From JBFHRE01 sp041746105 (lineage in GTDB: Bacteria > Actinomycetota > Acidimicrobiia > Spongiisociales > ZC4RG35), in contig JBGTHP010000015.1 in assembly GCA_041746105.1 (NCBI GenBank), positions 1 through 64,000 on the forward strand: DNA of 64,000 nt, in the 5' to 3' direction. The notes below the pieces were generated by a model. It was given only the letters and a program-made list of their open reading frames with translations, was not told the DNA's origin and made no database searches. This document shows positions 34,414 to 43,447 of this stretch, piece by piece (the stretch's first letter is position 1; every line of letters starts with the position of its first letter). The position numbers were made by a program, and so were the translations under genes.

Positions 34414-35754
34414 TCACCGAAACAGATCCAGCGCTCCCGCCCTGTCGACTTTCCCAACGTGGTTGCGAGGCACCGCATCCACACGCAGCCATTTCTTCGG
34501 GATCTTGAATCCCGCCAGACGGTAACGACCGAACCGTTCTACCTCCCCTGACCCCGCTTCTCCTTCAAAAACGGCCGCCACAACGCTCCCGTACACCGGG
34601 TCCGGAACCCCTACTACGACAACCTCTTCGACACCAGGGTGCTGTCTGAGAACCGACTCGATTTCTTCCGGCTCGACGTTCTCGCCGCCGGTGACGATCA
34701 CCGTGTCCGCCCGTCCCGTCACCCACAAACCACCGTCGTCGTCGATTCGGCCCAGGTCGCCCGTAACCAACCAATCAGCCTCTGAACGCTCCGGCTGATC
34801 AAGGTACCCCGGAGTGACCATCGGCCCCCTGACCTCGATGACTCCCCGCTCGACCCTGATCTCCGCGCGGTGCACCGGGGCCAATGACATCTCACCTGCA
34901 CGGCGGGCGGTCGCGATTTGTGACGCCGTCTCGGTCAATCCGTAGCTCGCAAGAATCGGCAGACCGCGCCCTGAGGCAGCAGCAACCAGATCCACCGGAA
35001 CCGGACCACCGCCCACCAGCACCGCTTTGACTCGATCAAACCGATTTGTGTTCACGCGAAGAGTCCGATCGAGGGTGAAAGCCACCATCGATGCGAGATT
35101 GGCCTGACCGGTCTCGAGCGCATCTGCGGTGGCGGTCGCGTCAAAACCCGAATGAAGAAGGACGGTCGCCATTTCTCGCGCCGACCGGAACAGGATCATC
35201 AGCCCACCGATATGAAACAGCGGGAGATTGGCCAGCCACACGTCCTCCTGGCGATGATCGAGGTGAATGGCAGAAGCGGCAGCCGATGCCTCGAGATTCG
35301 ACCCGGTTAGTCGAACACCCTTGGGCACGCCGCCCGATCCGGACGTAAATGCCACCAGTTCGATGGCGGGGACGTCGACCGGGTTGACACTTTTGGCCCC
35401 GTCGAGCGATCCGAAACCGAGGTTGGCCCGACCGAGTGCAGGGGCGTCTCCGATCACGAGGCCGATCTCTGCCCGCCTCATCAACACCTCCAGCTCGGGA
35501 GTAGTGAGGCGACCGTTGAGGACCACCGCAGCATGTCCGGCCCGCCAGATCCCAAACAAGGCGGCAACGGTTTCGACCGAGTTGTCTGCGATGAGGCCAA
35601 CCCGCGCCCCCGGTGACAAACCCAACTCGCCGATGGCGGCGGCCGCGGCCCACGCCCTCTCGTCGACCTTCGCATAGGAGTGGATCAGGTCGGGCGTGCG
35701 GATGAATGGATGCTCAGGCCGGGCGGCGGCACCCCGAGTTAGCCAATCCTGCAT
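34414..35754 (-). CDS. menE: o-succinylbenzoate-CoA ligase
   Basis: A 446-residue ANL-superfamily adenylate-forming enzyme. P-loop FTSGSGGVPKGVRLTGSN near residue 135, YGLTETASQIAT near 270, TGDLG and GRADTVIVTGGENVEPEEIE near 350, and the C-terminal Lys in NHVGKVDR. The family is broad, but the location next to menB and menA makes the menaquinone-pathway ligase the best call. Leaderless start: TACCTT (35761-35766, minus) 6 bases before ATG. Confidence 0.85.
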   Translation of the reverse strand: MQDWLTRGAAARPEHPFIRTPDLIHSYAKVDERAWAAAAAIGELGLSPGARVGLIADNSVETVAALFGIWRAGHAAVVLNGRLTTPELEVLMRRAEIGLVIGDAPALGRANLGFGSLDGAKSVNPVDVPAIELVAFTSGSGGVPKGVRLTGSNLEASAAASAIHLDHRQEDVWLANLPLFHIGGLMILFRSAREMATVLLHSGFDATATADALETGQANLASMVAFTLDRTLRVNTNRFDRVKAVLVGGGPVPVDLVAAASGRGLPILASYGLTETASQIATARRAGEMSLAPVHRAEIRVERGVIEVRGPMVTPGYLDQPERSEADWLVTGDLGRIDDDGGLWVTGRADTVIVTGGENVEPEEIESVLRQHPGVEEVVVVGVPDPVYGSVVAAVFEGEAGSGEVERFGRYRLAGFKIPKKWLRVDAVPRNHVGKVDRAGALDLFR

Positions 35755-35760
35755 GCCGAC

Positions 35761-35828
35761 AAGGTAGCCAGCCGCCGCAACTGTTCTGACCGCAACGGAC
35801 GTAGGCGGATGCCGGCACTCGCTACCGT
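35761..35828. promoter_or_regulatory. divergent leaderless promoters of menE and menB
   Basis: TACCTT (35761-35766, minus) precedes menE by 6 bases and TACCGT (35823-35828, plus) precedes menB by 6 bases. The two menaquinone genes are thus expressed back-to-back from one 80-bp region. Confidence 0.55.
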
Positions 35829-35834
35829 CACGGC

Positions 35835-36728
35835 ATGGTTTCAGAACATTTCGACAGTGCGGCCTGGAGCCAGGTTCCCGGCTTCGATCTCACCGACATC
35901 ACCTATCACCGTGCCAAGGACACCGGAGCCGTGAGGGTGGCTTTCAACCGCCCCGAGGTCAGAAACGCCTTCCGCCCTCACACGGTGGACGAGTTGTATG
36001 CCGTGCTCGACCACGCCAGGCAGACTCCCGACGTCGGGTGTGTGATCCTCACCGGCAACGGACCATCACCCAAGGACGGTGGGTGGGCGTTCTGTTCGGG
36101 AGGAGACCAGCGAATCCGAGGAAAGGACGGCTATCGGTACGCCGGCGAGAGCGGCGGTGTCGAACCCGGACGATTGGGTCGCCTCCACATACTGGAGGTG
36201 CAGCGACTCATCCGTTTCATGCCGAAGGTGGTTCTGGCCGTCGTTCCCGGATGGGCGGTCGGTGGTGGCCACTCGCTCCATGTTGTCTGTGATCTCACCA
36301 TCGCCTGCGCCGAGCACGGCATCTTCAAACAGACAGACGCCGATGTCGCCAGCTTCGACGCCGGCTACGGATCGGCATATCTGGCAAGGATGGTCGGACA
36401 AAAACGGGCGAGAGAGATCTTCTTCCTGGGGCGCAGTTATTCGGCCGCCGAGGCTATGGGTATGGGGATGGCGAATGCCGCGGTGGCCCACGACCAACTC
36501 GAAACAACCGCGCTGGAATGGGCACGCGAGATCAACTCCAAGTCCCCAATGGCCCAACGCATGTTGAAGTTTGCTTTCAACATGGTCGATGACGGACTGG
36601 TCGGCCAGCAGTTGTTCGCCGGAGAGGCGACCCGACTCGGCTATATGACCGACGAGGCGTCGGAGGGCCGTGATGCGTTTCTGGAGAAGCGACCACCCCA
36701 ATTCGACCAATTCCCCTGGGCCTATTGA
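35835..36728 (+). CDS. menB: 1,4-dihydroxy-2-naphthoyl-CoA synthase
   Basis: A 297-residue crotonase-fold enzyme that closes the naphthoquinone ring in menaquinone synthesis. Family marks: VRVAFNRPEVRNAFRPHTVDELY, FCSGGDQRIRGKDGY, VVPGWAVGGGHSLHVVCDLTIA, DADVASFDAGYGSAYLARMVG and the C-terminal YMTDEASEGRDAFLEKRPPQF. Length and C-terminus are those of MenB rather than other crotonases. Confidence 0.95.
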   Translation: MVSEHFDSAAWSQVPGFDLTDITYHRAKDTGAVRVAFNRPEVRNAFRPHTVDELYAVLDHARQTPDVGCVILTGNGPSPKDGGWAFCSGGDQRIRGKDGYRYAGESGGVEPGRLGRLHILEVQRLIRFMPKVVLAVVPGWAVGGGHSLHVVCDLTIACAEHGIFKQTDADVASFDAGYGSAYLARMVGQKRAREIFFLGRSYSAAEAMGMGMANAAVAHDQLETTALEWAREINSKSPMAQRMLKFAFNMVDDGLVGQQLFAGEATRLGYMTDEASEGRDAFLEKRPPQFDQFPWAY

Positions 36729-36731
36729 CCG

Positions 36732-37397
36732 TCAGCCCAGCAGAAACCGTCCAAGGGCAACGGCGCCGAGTGAGGTCAACACCGATAGGTAGGACAGGCC
36801 CGTCGCAGCCATGACTCCCTCGTAGCCACGCTCGCCGATGGCAAACCACACACCAACCATCATCAGGATGCTGAGCGCACCCAGGACCACAAAAGCGACG
36901 GCCAAAAACCCGGCTCCGGCGAGGCCACCGAGGATTACAACGACCGCGACATCGGCCACGAGACCGCCGATTCCGAAGGCGTCGAGCTTGCGAAGGGCCG
37001 ATCGAGGCAGAGTCGGGTCGACCAGAAACCAATGCCCAAGAAGCATTTCTGATGTAGTCCCACCCAGGGCGACGGCGCCCGTAACCACCAACACTGGATC
37101 GCCGACCATCCCTGCTTCCATCAGATACAACACGCCACCGACCGCGAACAGGACTGCGGACAGTTCGATTTTCCACGCGGCCACCATCGAACCCAATGCG
37201 ATGGCGACTGTCGCTGACGCCGCCAGCGGTCCAAGGCCAAAAGCAAACACGCCGGCCAGCACGGACGTCCCACCCGCGACCCACACAAACCCGGCGCCCA
37301 CAACTCGCCATCGAATGACCAGCGCAATCGCCAACGCGATCCCCCCTGACCACATGGCAAGCAGAACCGCAGGGCTGATCGATAGTTCGAAAGGCAT
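36732..37397 (-). CDS. multi-pass membrane protein in the menaquinone cluster
   Basis: A 221-residue protein with about seven hydrophobic helices and few charges; I do not recognise a family. It lies between menB and menA. ATG 37397 is preceded by TATCCT (37404-37409, minus) after 6 bases. The context invites a role in quinone biology or respiration, but nothing in the sequence proves this. Confidence 0.75.
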   Translation of the reverse strand: MPFELSISPAVLLAMWSGGIALAIALVIRWRVVGAGFVWVAGGTSVLAGVFAFGLGPLAASATVAIALGSMVAAWKIELSAVLFAVGGVLYLMEAGMVGDPVLVVTGAVALGGTTSEMLLGHWFLVDPTLPRSALRKLDAFGIGGLVADVAVVVILGGLAGAGFLAVAFVVLGALSILMMVGVWFAIGERGYEGVMAATGLSYLSVLTSLGAVALGRFLLG

Positions 37398-37403
37398 CGT
37401 CTG

Positions 37404-37440
37404 AGGATAGGAAGACGAAGGACGCACGAACCTCTACTCT
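37404..37440. promoter_or_regulatory. divergent leaderless promoters of the membrane protein and menA
   Basis: TATCCT (37404-37409, minus) and TACTCT (37435-37440, plus) stand 6 and 7 bases from their start codons, within a 50-bp intergenic region. Confidence 0.5.
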
Positions 37441-37447
37441 CGGCGGC

Positions 37448-38329
37448 ATGGATCGAAGAGCCTGGTTTCTGGCGGCGAGACCGCGCACATTGCCTGCGGC
37501 GGTGGCGCCGGTGCTCGTGGGTTCTGGTCTGGCGGCCCACGACGGGGGATTTCGGACAGGAGCGATGGTCGCCGCGCTCGCTGGCGCCCTGGCCATCCAG
37601 GTCGCGGCCAACTTCGCCAACGATGCTTCCGATGCCGCCCGCGGTGCCGATTCTGCCAGCAGGGTGGGACCACAACGAATGGTGGCTTCCGGGGTCATCA
37701 CACCTCGCGCCATGTGGATCGGGGTGGCGCTTGCGGTCATGACAGCGACCATTGCGGGCGCCTACTTGATCGCGATCGCGGGATGGGTCGTCGCTCTGAT
37801 CGGCGTCGTGTCGATCGCGGCGATGTTGACCTATGTCGGCGGTCCTATTCCTTACGGGTACCGCGGTCTGGGAGAAGCGTTTGTTTTTGTCTTCTTTGGG
37901 CTCGTGGCCACCGTTGGGACACGGTATGTCCACGATCAGGCAACCCCGGCGTCTGCGTGGTGGTTGGGTACGGCGATGGGAATGCTGGCGGCGGCAATCC
38001 TGGTAGCCAACAATCTGCGAGACATCGACAGCGACGGCTCTGTCGGCAAACGAACCCTGGCCGTTCTGTTGGGTGAGCACCGGACGCGAGTCCTCTATGG
38101 AGGGTTGGTCTTGGGCAGTTTTGCCGTCATCGCAATAGGCGCAGTTGCCGGGATCACCCCTCCACTCACCGGTCTCGGGGTGACGTTGTTCTTTCTGGCG
38201 GCTCCTCTGGTCGCCGCCGTCCGAACACGAACGGATCCCTCCGCCCTGATCGGCGTGTTGGTTGGAACCGCACGGCTTCAGTTCCTCGTTGCCATCGTGG
38301 TGGCCACCACGGCGGCAGTTTCCGGGTAG
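37448..38329 (+). CDS. menA: 1,4-dihydroxy-2-naphthoate polyprenyltransferase
   Basis: A 293-residue UbiA-family membrane prenyltransferase that adds the isoprenoid tail in menaquinone synthesis. The first Asp-rich motif is NFANDASDAARGAD near residue 57, the second NNLRDIDSDGSVGKRT near 190; about eight membrane helices surround them. Start ATG follows TACTCT by 7 bases. The stop codon TAG is also the start of the -10 hexamer of the next gene. Confidence 0.93.
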   Translation: MDRRAWFLAARPRTLPAAVAPVLVGSGLAAHDGGFRTGAMVAALAGALAIQVAANFANDASDAARGADSASRVGPQRMVASGVITPRAMWIGVALAVMTATIAGAYLIAIAGWVVALIGVVSIAAMLTYVGGPIPYGYRGLGEAFVFVFFGLVATVGTRYVHDQATPASAWWLGTAMGMLAAAILVANNLRDIDSDGSVGKRTLAVLLGEHRTRVLYGGLVLGSFAVIAIGAVAGITPPLTGLGVTLFFLAAPLVAAVRTRTDPSALIGVLVGTARLQFLVAIVVATTAAVSG

Positions 38330-38332
38330 CGT
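38327..38332 (+). promoter_or_regulatory. -10 hexamer of the SDR gene on the menA stop codon
   Basis: TAGCGT at 38327-38332 shares its first three bases with the menA stop codon and lies 8 bases before the SDR ATG, so the SDR gene may have its own leaderless promoter despite being 11 bases from menA. Confidence 0.4.
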
Positions 38333-38340
38333 CGCGACCG

Positions 38341-39096
38341 ATGTTCGACCTAACAGGTCATATTTCTGTCATCACCGGCGGAAATCGCGGCATCGGGCTC
38401 GAATTGGCTCGCGGTTTGGCCAAAGCCGGTGCCACGACAGTGATCTGGTCACGCAACTCGCAACGCAACCAACAGGCAGTCGACGAGCTCCAAACGCTCG
38501 GATCACCTTCTTTTGCGGTGGATTGCGACGTGAGCGATCAAGTCATGGTGAGGGATGCACTCAGTACGACCCTCGAACGGGCAGGACGCGTCGATTCTCT
38601 CTTTGCCAATGCCGGGACCAGCGGTCAGGTCTCGTTTCCAGACCTCGACCTCGAGGATTGGAACGACATGTTCAACGTCAATGTCGTGGGAACGATGCTT
38701 CCGATACGTGACGTCTCCCGGCTGATGATCGATCAAGGCGACGGAGGCTCGATCGTGGTCACTTCTTCGATTGGGGCCACCCACGGTCTCCCGGTGGCAC
38801 CCCACTACTCGTCGTCGAAAGCCGCCCAACTCGGCTTGATGAAAGCGCTCGCCGTCCGCCTCACCCGCTACGGCATCAGGGTCAACGCCATTTGTCCCGG
38901 ATTTGTATCGACCGAACTGACCGAACCGCAGCAGGGCCACGAAGGATTCGAAGCGGCATTGAAGACACGGGTGCCGCTTCGTCGCTGGGGTCAACCAGAG
39001 GATTTCGAAGGCGTTGCCGTGTTCTTGGCTTCCCGGTCGTCAGGTTTCATGACCGGGACCGAAGTGGTGCTGGACGGCGGATATTCGGCCTTCTAG
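38341..39096 (+). CDS. short-chain dehydrogenase/reductase
   Basis: A 251-residue classical SDR. Cofactor site TGGNRGIG near residue 13, NAG motif LFANAGTSG near 92, catalytic Ser-Tyr-Lys in VVTSSIGAT and YSSSKAAQ near 155-160, and the C-terminal FMTGTEVVLDGGYSAF. Arg residues after the first strand (WSRNSQRN) favour NADP(H). The substrate is unknown; closely follows menA. Confidence 0.88.
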   Translation: MFDLTGHISVITGGNRGIGLELARGLAKAGATTVIWSRNSQRNQQAVDELQTLGSPSFAVDCDVSDQVMVRDALSTTLERAGRVDSLFANAGTSGQVSFPDLDLEDWNDMFNVNVVGTMLPIRDVSRLMIDQGDGGSIVVTSSIGATHGLPVAPHYSSSKAAQLGLMKALAVRLTRYGIRVNAICPGFVSTELTEPQQGHEGFEAALKTRVPLRRWGQPEDFEGVAVFLASRSSGFMTGTEVVLDGGYSAF

Positions 39097-39126
39097 CCGA
39101 CGGCGCCGCCTACTCGTCGGCGGCGA

Positions 39127-39612
39127 TCAACTCGGATTGTCGACTAGGACCGTCACAACGGCGTTGTCTGTGATCGCCGTGACCGTGATCTCAACCTGAC
39201 CCTGACGGACTCGAGGACTGTCGCCGTAGATGTTCTGTTCGAACTCGCGGATGCCTTCCAGGGCGACGTCGATGGTTTCGCCGGCGTCGTGAAACCTGAA
39301 TGTGGTCACGACGTTTCCTTCCCATACACAGACGATGTCGTTGTCCGGCCCAGAAGGGCAACGCGAGTCTTGGACGTCGACCAGTTCGAGATTCATACCC
39401 GCCCAGGGGATCGCGATGATGTAACCAACCGCCATTGCGATCGCGCTACCTGGCGCAACCTCAGGAAGACCGGGCACAGTCGAGGGCGCCGTGTTGACGG
39501 TGACAGACGGTGGAGCACCTCCAGGGTCGCCTCCGCCGCATCCGACGAGTGTCAGGGCCGCGGCTAGAAACCAGGAATACCACGGGGACGCCGGAGTGTG
39601 TGAGAACCTCAT
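39127..39612 (-). CDS. putative secreted lipoprotein
   Basis: A 161-residue protein with a lipoprotein signal peptide (hydrophobic WFLAAALTLVGC, Cys at about residue 23), a short Gly/Pro/Thr linker and a beta-rich domain with a Cys pair (SRCPSG...IVCVWEG). No family recognised. ATG 39612 begins the signal peptide; upstream in-frame codons belong to the antisense of the SRPBCC gene. Confidence 0.7.
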   Translation of the reverse strand: MRFSHTPASPWYSWFLAAALTLVGCGGGDPGGAPPSVTVNTAPSTVPGLPEVAPGSAIAMAVGYIIAIPWAGMNLELVDVQDSRCPSGPDNDIVCVWEGNVVTTFRFHDAGETIDVALEGIREFEQNIYGDSPRVRQGQVEITVTAITDNAVVTVLVDNPS

Positions 39613-39658
39613 GGTCGATCTGACGCCGGCGACCGATAGCTGGTTCCGAGCGCCCTGG

Positions 39659-40096
39659 TCAGCTCTCGCAGTGTTCTTTGAGTCCGTCGAGGTCTTTTTC
39701 AAGAGCCTTGCGCACCATCGGTCCGACCAGCGGGTTGACGATTTTTGCCATGAGTTTGTGTGGCGTCGAATCCATGACCATTTTGAGTTCGGTGCCTGCG
39801 CCGGCCACCGGATGGACCGTGAATACGGTGTCCCAGGTGGTACCGCCGGATTCCGACACGAGGCGGACCTTCTCGTTGGGCACATATTCGGTGACCTCGA
39901 GTTCGGTCGTCGCCTCGCGACCTCCCATCACGCGGGTTTCGCGAAACCTCGTCCCGACTCCCTTCCTCTGTTTGGAGAGGAATTCGATACCCGTGATATG
40001 GGGGATCGCCTTTGAGAAGTTCTCGATCTGGGCCACGGTCTCGAAAACCCGCTCGGCGGGGGCATCGATCATTCGTGATGCGGTGGTCGTTGCCAT
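39659..40096 (-). CDS. SRPBCC family (START/Bet v1-like) protein
   Basis: A 145-residue ligand-binding fold protein: SRMIDAPAERVFETVAQIENFSKAIPHI at the start (quoted in part) and the long C-terminal helix LMAKIVNPLVGPMVRKALEKDLDGLKEH (in part). These bind hydrophobic ligands or act as cyclases/dehydratases. ATG 40096 has GGAGGT 7 bases upstream. The specific role is unknown. Confidence 0.82.
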   Translation of the reverse strand: MATTTASRMIDAPAERVFETVAQIENFSKAIPHITGIEFLSKQRKGVGTRFRETRVMGGREATTELEVTEYVPNEKVRLVSESGGTTWDTVFTVHPVAGAGTELKMVMDSTPHKLMAKIVNPLVGPMVRKALEKDLDGLKEHCES

Positions 40097-40138
40097 GGGT
40101 CGCACCTCCTTGCCATCAACTGTACGGCAGTTCCACCC

Positions 40139-40984
40139 TCAAGAAACCGCCAGTACGGCGTCGGCGACAACTTCTGGCCTCGCCATCGGAATGAAATGAT
40201 CGGCGTCATCGACGATTTGCACCGTGCCGTTCGGCAACGACGATGAAATCGCTTCGATCCACTCCGGGGTGAAGGTGTCCATCGAGTCCCCGAACAGCAA
40301 CACGACCGGGACCTCAACTTCGCGCAACCGGCCAAACATGCCGTGTGCCCCTGCCGCCAGATACACCTCCGCCTCGAACTCCGGGGCGCACGCCACCACG
40401 ATCTGACCATCACTTTCGAGGAAACCGTCCTCGAGATATCCGTCGAAGGCGGCGTCGACCCAGTGGTCGAACGGCGCCTTGTCCTCGAAGTTCTCTCTCA
40501 CTGCGAGGAGATCGGGAAACGATCGCTTCCGCTTCCGAGCGGCTTCCACCAGGGGCAATTCAAACCGGCCGTATGGGGGCTGAGGCAGAATCGGCTCAAC
40601 CAAGACGAGACCGGCGAATCGACTCGGATCGAGGAGCTGGGCCATGAGCAGCGTTGCGCCGCCCATTGAATGACCCACTCCGATGGCGTCGGCCGTTTCC
40701 ACCGAATCCCGCACGGCGGCCAAATCCGACGCCATATCCCACCACGAAAGCGGGCGCTCGCCTCCACCCGATCGTCCGTGGCCGCGAAAGTCCCAGCGCG
40801 TCATCCCGCCGAGATCCGAACCGAGCATCCGGGTAACCCCTGCCCAACACGCCCCACAGAATCCGGTTGCATGGGCGAAAAACCCGTGTGGACCCGACCC
40901 GGCAGCCGCATCATCGGTGACTGCGAGTCTGGTGCCGTCCGATGAGAACACCGACCTAGTTGGCGTGATGGTCCAATCCCTCAT
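40139..40984 (-). CDS. alpha/beta hydrolase
   Basis: A 281-residue hydrolase. Oxyanion FFAHATGFCGACW near residue 36 (His-Ala-Thr-Gly replaces the common HGxxG), GHGRSGG, nucleophile elbow GVGHSMGGATLL near 105, acid Asp in LLFGDSMDTF and His in DDADHFIPMA. ATG 40984 overlaps the DUF3105 stop by 29 bases; GTG 40951, four bases after that stop, is an alternative start at which the conserved part begins. Confidence 0.8.
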   Translation of the reverse strand: MRDWTITPTRSVFSSDGTRLAVTDDAAAGSGPHGFFAHATGFCGACWAGVTRMLGSDLGGMTRWDFRGHGRSGGGERPLSWWDMASDLAAVRDSVETADAIGVGHSMGGATLLMAQLLDPSRFAGLVLVEPILPQPPYGRFELPLVEAARKRKRSFPDLLAVRENFEDKAPFDHWVDAAFDGYLEDGFLESDGQIVVACAPEFEAEVYLAAGAHGMFGRLREVEVPVVLLFGDSMDTFTPEWIEAISSSLPNGTVQIVDDADHFIPMARPEVVADAVLAVS

Positions 40985-41540
40985 ACGCGCGGTAGAAGGC
41001 TTTGATCTCCCCGAGGCTGTCGTTGGTGAGCTCGTTGAAGAAGTAGATCCTCGTCCACGCCACCGCCGCCGCCCGATATTGGGTGCCGTCCAGGCTGGCG
41101 ATTTCGCCGGAGTATGGGGTCACGAGAGAGTTTCCCTGCAGTTCATCCCGCAACTCGCCCAAACCTTGCGCAAGCTCCGGACAGTCGGTGCAGTTGTAGA
41201 CGAAAACGACCCCGCGATCCTCCAGGTTGTGGATCCACAACTCGTTGGGCACCTCGGTCTCATGGACTGCCCAATCGGCCAGCCCGCCAAAATGCGGCCC
41301 ACTGGAGCCTGGCTTGGAGTTGTAGGCCTCGTGCTCCTCGTCCACGGCCGCCAGATGTCGGTTGCCCATGCTGGGGTATTCCTCACCCGGGAGCGGTGGG
41401 TCGAGCAGGACCAGTGCCGAGATCCCGGCAACCACCGCCACCCCGATCAGGATGGGGATCAAAGCTTTGCGGCCGCGCGCTTCTGTCGGGGTTTGCGATT
41501 CGGTTGTCGTCTTGCTCGACGATGCGCCGGTTCGTGCCAT
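40956..41540 (-). CDS. DUF3105 membrane-anchored protein
   Basis: A 194-residue protein with a cytoplasmic Ser/Thr-rich tail, one membrane helix (ALIPILIGVAVVAGISALVLL, about residues 26-46, here an approximate quote), and an external domain with the DUF3105 marks: NSKPGSSGPHFGG, IHNLEDRGVVFVYNCTDCPEL and TPYSGEI. The NCTDC Cys pair is a possible disulfide or metal site. First gene of the block that also holds the DevR-like regulator downstream. Confidence 0.85.
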   Translation of the reverse strand: MARTGASSSKTTTESQTPTEARGRKALIPILIGVAVVAGISALVLLDPPLPGEEYPSMGNRHLAAVDEEHEAYNSKPGSSGPHFGGLADWAVHETEVPNELWIHNLEDRGVVFVYNCTDCPELAQGLGELRDELQGNSLVTPYSGEIASLDGTQYRAAAVAWTRIYFFNELTNDSLGEIKAFYRAYEGLDHHAN

Positions 41541-41593
41541 GCGTTCATCTCATCTTGTTGGGATTGGCCCGAAAGCGTAGCGACCGCCCGCGG

Positions 41594-42274
41594 TTACCCG
41601 AGCGGGTTTCCACCCTCCCAGTCTTCTGGGGGGTAGTTCTCGTTGGCGCGCTCATCGTGGCGCGCCATGTATGCCGCGGCCTGGGACCGATTCTGCATCC
41701 CGAGTTTGGCGAGAAGATTCGACACGTAGTTCTTGACCGTCTTTTCGGCCAGGAACATTTCCTCAGCGATCTGGCGATTGGTCAGACCGTCCGCGATGTG
41801 TGTCACGATGATCCGCTCCTGACGCGATAGTGCCGCCAAACGAGGGTCATCGGGGTCTTCTCCCCTCAACTTGCGGAACAGTTTTTCTGTCATCACAGGG
41901 TCGAGCAGGGATTCGCCCCGTCCGACCTTGAGGATGTTCGCCACCAACTCGGCGCCTTGGATTCGTTTGAGCACGTAGCCGGACGCACCTGCGACTATTG
42001 CCGCCATCAGCGCTTCCTCGTCGGCGAAAGAGGTGAGCATGAGCACTTTGACCTCGGGGAATCTCTGACGGATGTCTCGACAGGCCTCCACTCCCGAACC
42101 ATCGGGCAACCTGACATCGAGAACAACGACGTCGGGATCGTCAAAACCGACTCGACGCACGGCCTCGGCCATCGTGCCCGCCTCACCCACAACCTCGATC
42201 TCGCCGCTTGCTTCGATCAGGGCCTTGACCCCCTGTCGCACAACTTCGTGATCATCCACCAGCAGAACTCGCAT
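41594..42274 (-). CDS. NarL/DevR-type response regulator
   Basis: A 226-residue response regulator. Receiver domain with acidic pair Asp7-Asp8, phospho-acceptor Asp53 in VVLDVRLPDGSG, switch Thr81 and Lys103; LuxR-type DNA-binding domain from about 145 (LSRQERIIVTHIADGLTNRQIAEEMFLAEKTVKNYVSNLLAKLG, quoted in parts: LTNRQIAEEMFLAEKTVKNY). The DRHLP/QTALE layout resembles mycobacterial DevR/DosR. Leaderless start: TAGCCT (42282-42287, minus) 7 bases before ATG. Divergent from a GAF-type kinase gene, its probable partner. Confidence 0.92.
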   Translation of the reverse strand: MRVLLVDDHEVVRQGVKALIEASGEIEVVGEAGTMAEAVRRVGFDDPDVVVLDVRLPDGSGVEACRDIRQRFPEVKVLMLTSFADEEALMAAIVAGASGYVLKRIQGAELVANILKVGRGESLLDPVMTEKLFRKLRGEDPDDPRLAALSRQERIIVTHIADGLTNRQIAEEMFLAEKTVKNYVSNLLAKLGMQNRSQAAAYMARHDERANENYPPEDWEGGNPLG

Positions 42275-42281
42275 GAGAACA

Positions 42282-42344
42282 AGGCTACCCGCCTGGAGAG
42301 GCTCGTCGTTGGCTACAACTATGCGTCGTCTCCGTCACTAATCT
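42282..42344. promoter_or_regulatory. divergent leaderless promoters of the DevR-like and DevS-like genes
   Basis: TAGCCT (42282-42287, minus) is 7 bases from the regulator ATG; TAATCT (42339-42344, plus) is 8 bases from the kinase GTG. No DosR-like box is seen in this 78-bp region. Confidence 0.55.
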
Positions 42345-42352
42345 CGCGAACC

Positions 42353-43447
42353 GTGCTCGACACCACCCAACTCCGCTCACTGGTCGAATCTGCCGCCGCC
42401 GTCGCAGGGGCGGTCGACCTGCGCGAAGTGATCAGAACCGCCGTCGCCATGGCTCAAACCAGCACCGGGGCCAAATACGCGGCCTTGGGCGTCCGCAACG
42501 ACCACGGCACACTCGAAGAGTTCATCCACCTCGGGATGCCGGCCGGTCTGGCAGAAAAAGTCGGGAACCTCCCGATTGGCAAGGGACTGCTCGGTACTTT
42601 GATAAATCACCCAAAAACCATCAGGGTCGAGCACCTGCCCGACCATCCCGATTTTGTCGGCTTCCCTGAACATCACCCTCCGATGGAGTCATTCCTCGGC
42701 GTGCCGATCAGAGCGGGCGATCGCGTCTTCGGCAATTTTTACCTGACCGACAAGGCGGGTGGATTCGAAGAAGCAGACGAAGTGTTGGTCGAGGCGCTGG
42801 CAGCCGTGGTTGGTTCAGCGGTGTCGGCAGCCAAACTCAATGACAGACTGAGGAAGATGGCGCTGGTCGAAGATCGAGAACGCATCGCCCGCGATCTCCA
42901 CGACGCCGTGATCCAGGACCTCTTTGCAGTCGGTTTGGGTTTGCAGGCCCTGATGGCGTCGATCGAGGACCCCGCTGCCGGCCGCCGCCTAGACCAGGCG
43001 ATATCGGGCATCGACGACGCGATCGACGCGCTCCGAACGTTCATCTTCGACCTGAAGTCGGTTGGCACCAGCGTGGTCGACCCCGACACGACGGTACGCC
43101 GGTTGGTCGGGCGAATCATCTCCAACACCGATCTGCAAACCGAGATCCTCGTAACCGGCGTCGACCCCCAACAGGCCGAGGTGTTCGACGATGCCCTTCA
43201 AGTCCTCCGTGAGTGCGTGAGCAATGCAGTGCGGCATGCCGAGGCGACCCTGGTCAGGGTCAGCGTCAAAGGAGTGGCCGAAGGCATCACCGTGGTCGTC
43301 TCCGATGACGGGAAAGGTTACGACCCGTCGGCGATTCGCCGCGGTCTCGGGCTCGACAACATTCGTGAGAGGATCAACCGCCGCGGTGGAACATTGGAGA
43401 TCGACTCACAGTCCGGCACCACCGTGCGGGCGGCGTTACTTCGTTGA
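42353..43447 (+). CDS. GAF-domain sensor histidine kinase (DevS/DosT-like)
   Basis: A 364-residue cytoplasmic kinase: one GAF domain (about residues 24-160) with the DevS-like block GFPEHHPPMESFLGVPIRAG, then a HisKA_3 dimerisation helix with His183 in ERIARDLHDAVIQDL, and an HATPase_c domain (ECVSNAVRHAEA, VVSDDGKGYDP, GLGLDNIRERI). Mycobacterial DosS has two GAF domains with haem in the first; here only one is present, so gas sensing is possible but unproved. GTG 42353 follows TAATCT by 8 bases. Overlaps the SRPBCC gene by 12 bases (convergent). Confidence 0.9.
   Translation: MLDTTQLRSLVESAAAVAGAVDLREVIRTAVAMAQTSTGAKYAALGVRNDHGTLEEFIHLGMPAGLAEKVGNLPIGKGLLGTLINHPKTIRVEHLPDHPDFVGFPEHHPPMESFLGVPIRAGDRVFGNFYLTDKAGGFEEADEVLVEALAAVVGSAVSAAKLNDRLRKMALVEDRERIARDLHDAVIQDLFAVGLGLQALMASIEDPAAGRRLDQAISGIDDAIDALRTFIFDLKSVGTSVVDPDTTVRRLVGRIISNTDLQTEILVTGVDPQQAEVFDDALQVLRECVSNAVRHAEATLVRVSVKGVAEGITVVVSDDGKGYDPSAIRRGLGLDNIRERINRRGGTLEIDSQSGTTVRAALLR

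Noticed and set aside
37121..38080. A 319-codon open frame on the minus strand
   Set aside because: Antisense to menA and overlapping the membrane protein; low-complexity Arg/Gly composition.
39096..39121. Inverted repeat GCCGACG/CGTCGGC between the SDR and the lipoprotein genes
   Set aside because: Seven-bp arms with a 12-base loop and no T-run are weak in DNA of this GC content; not called as a terminator.
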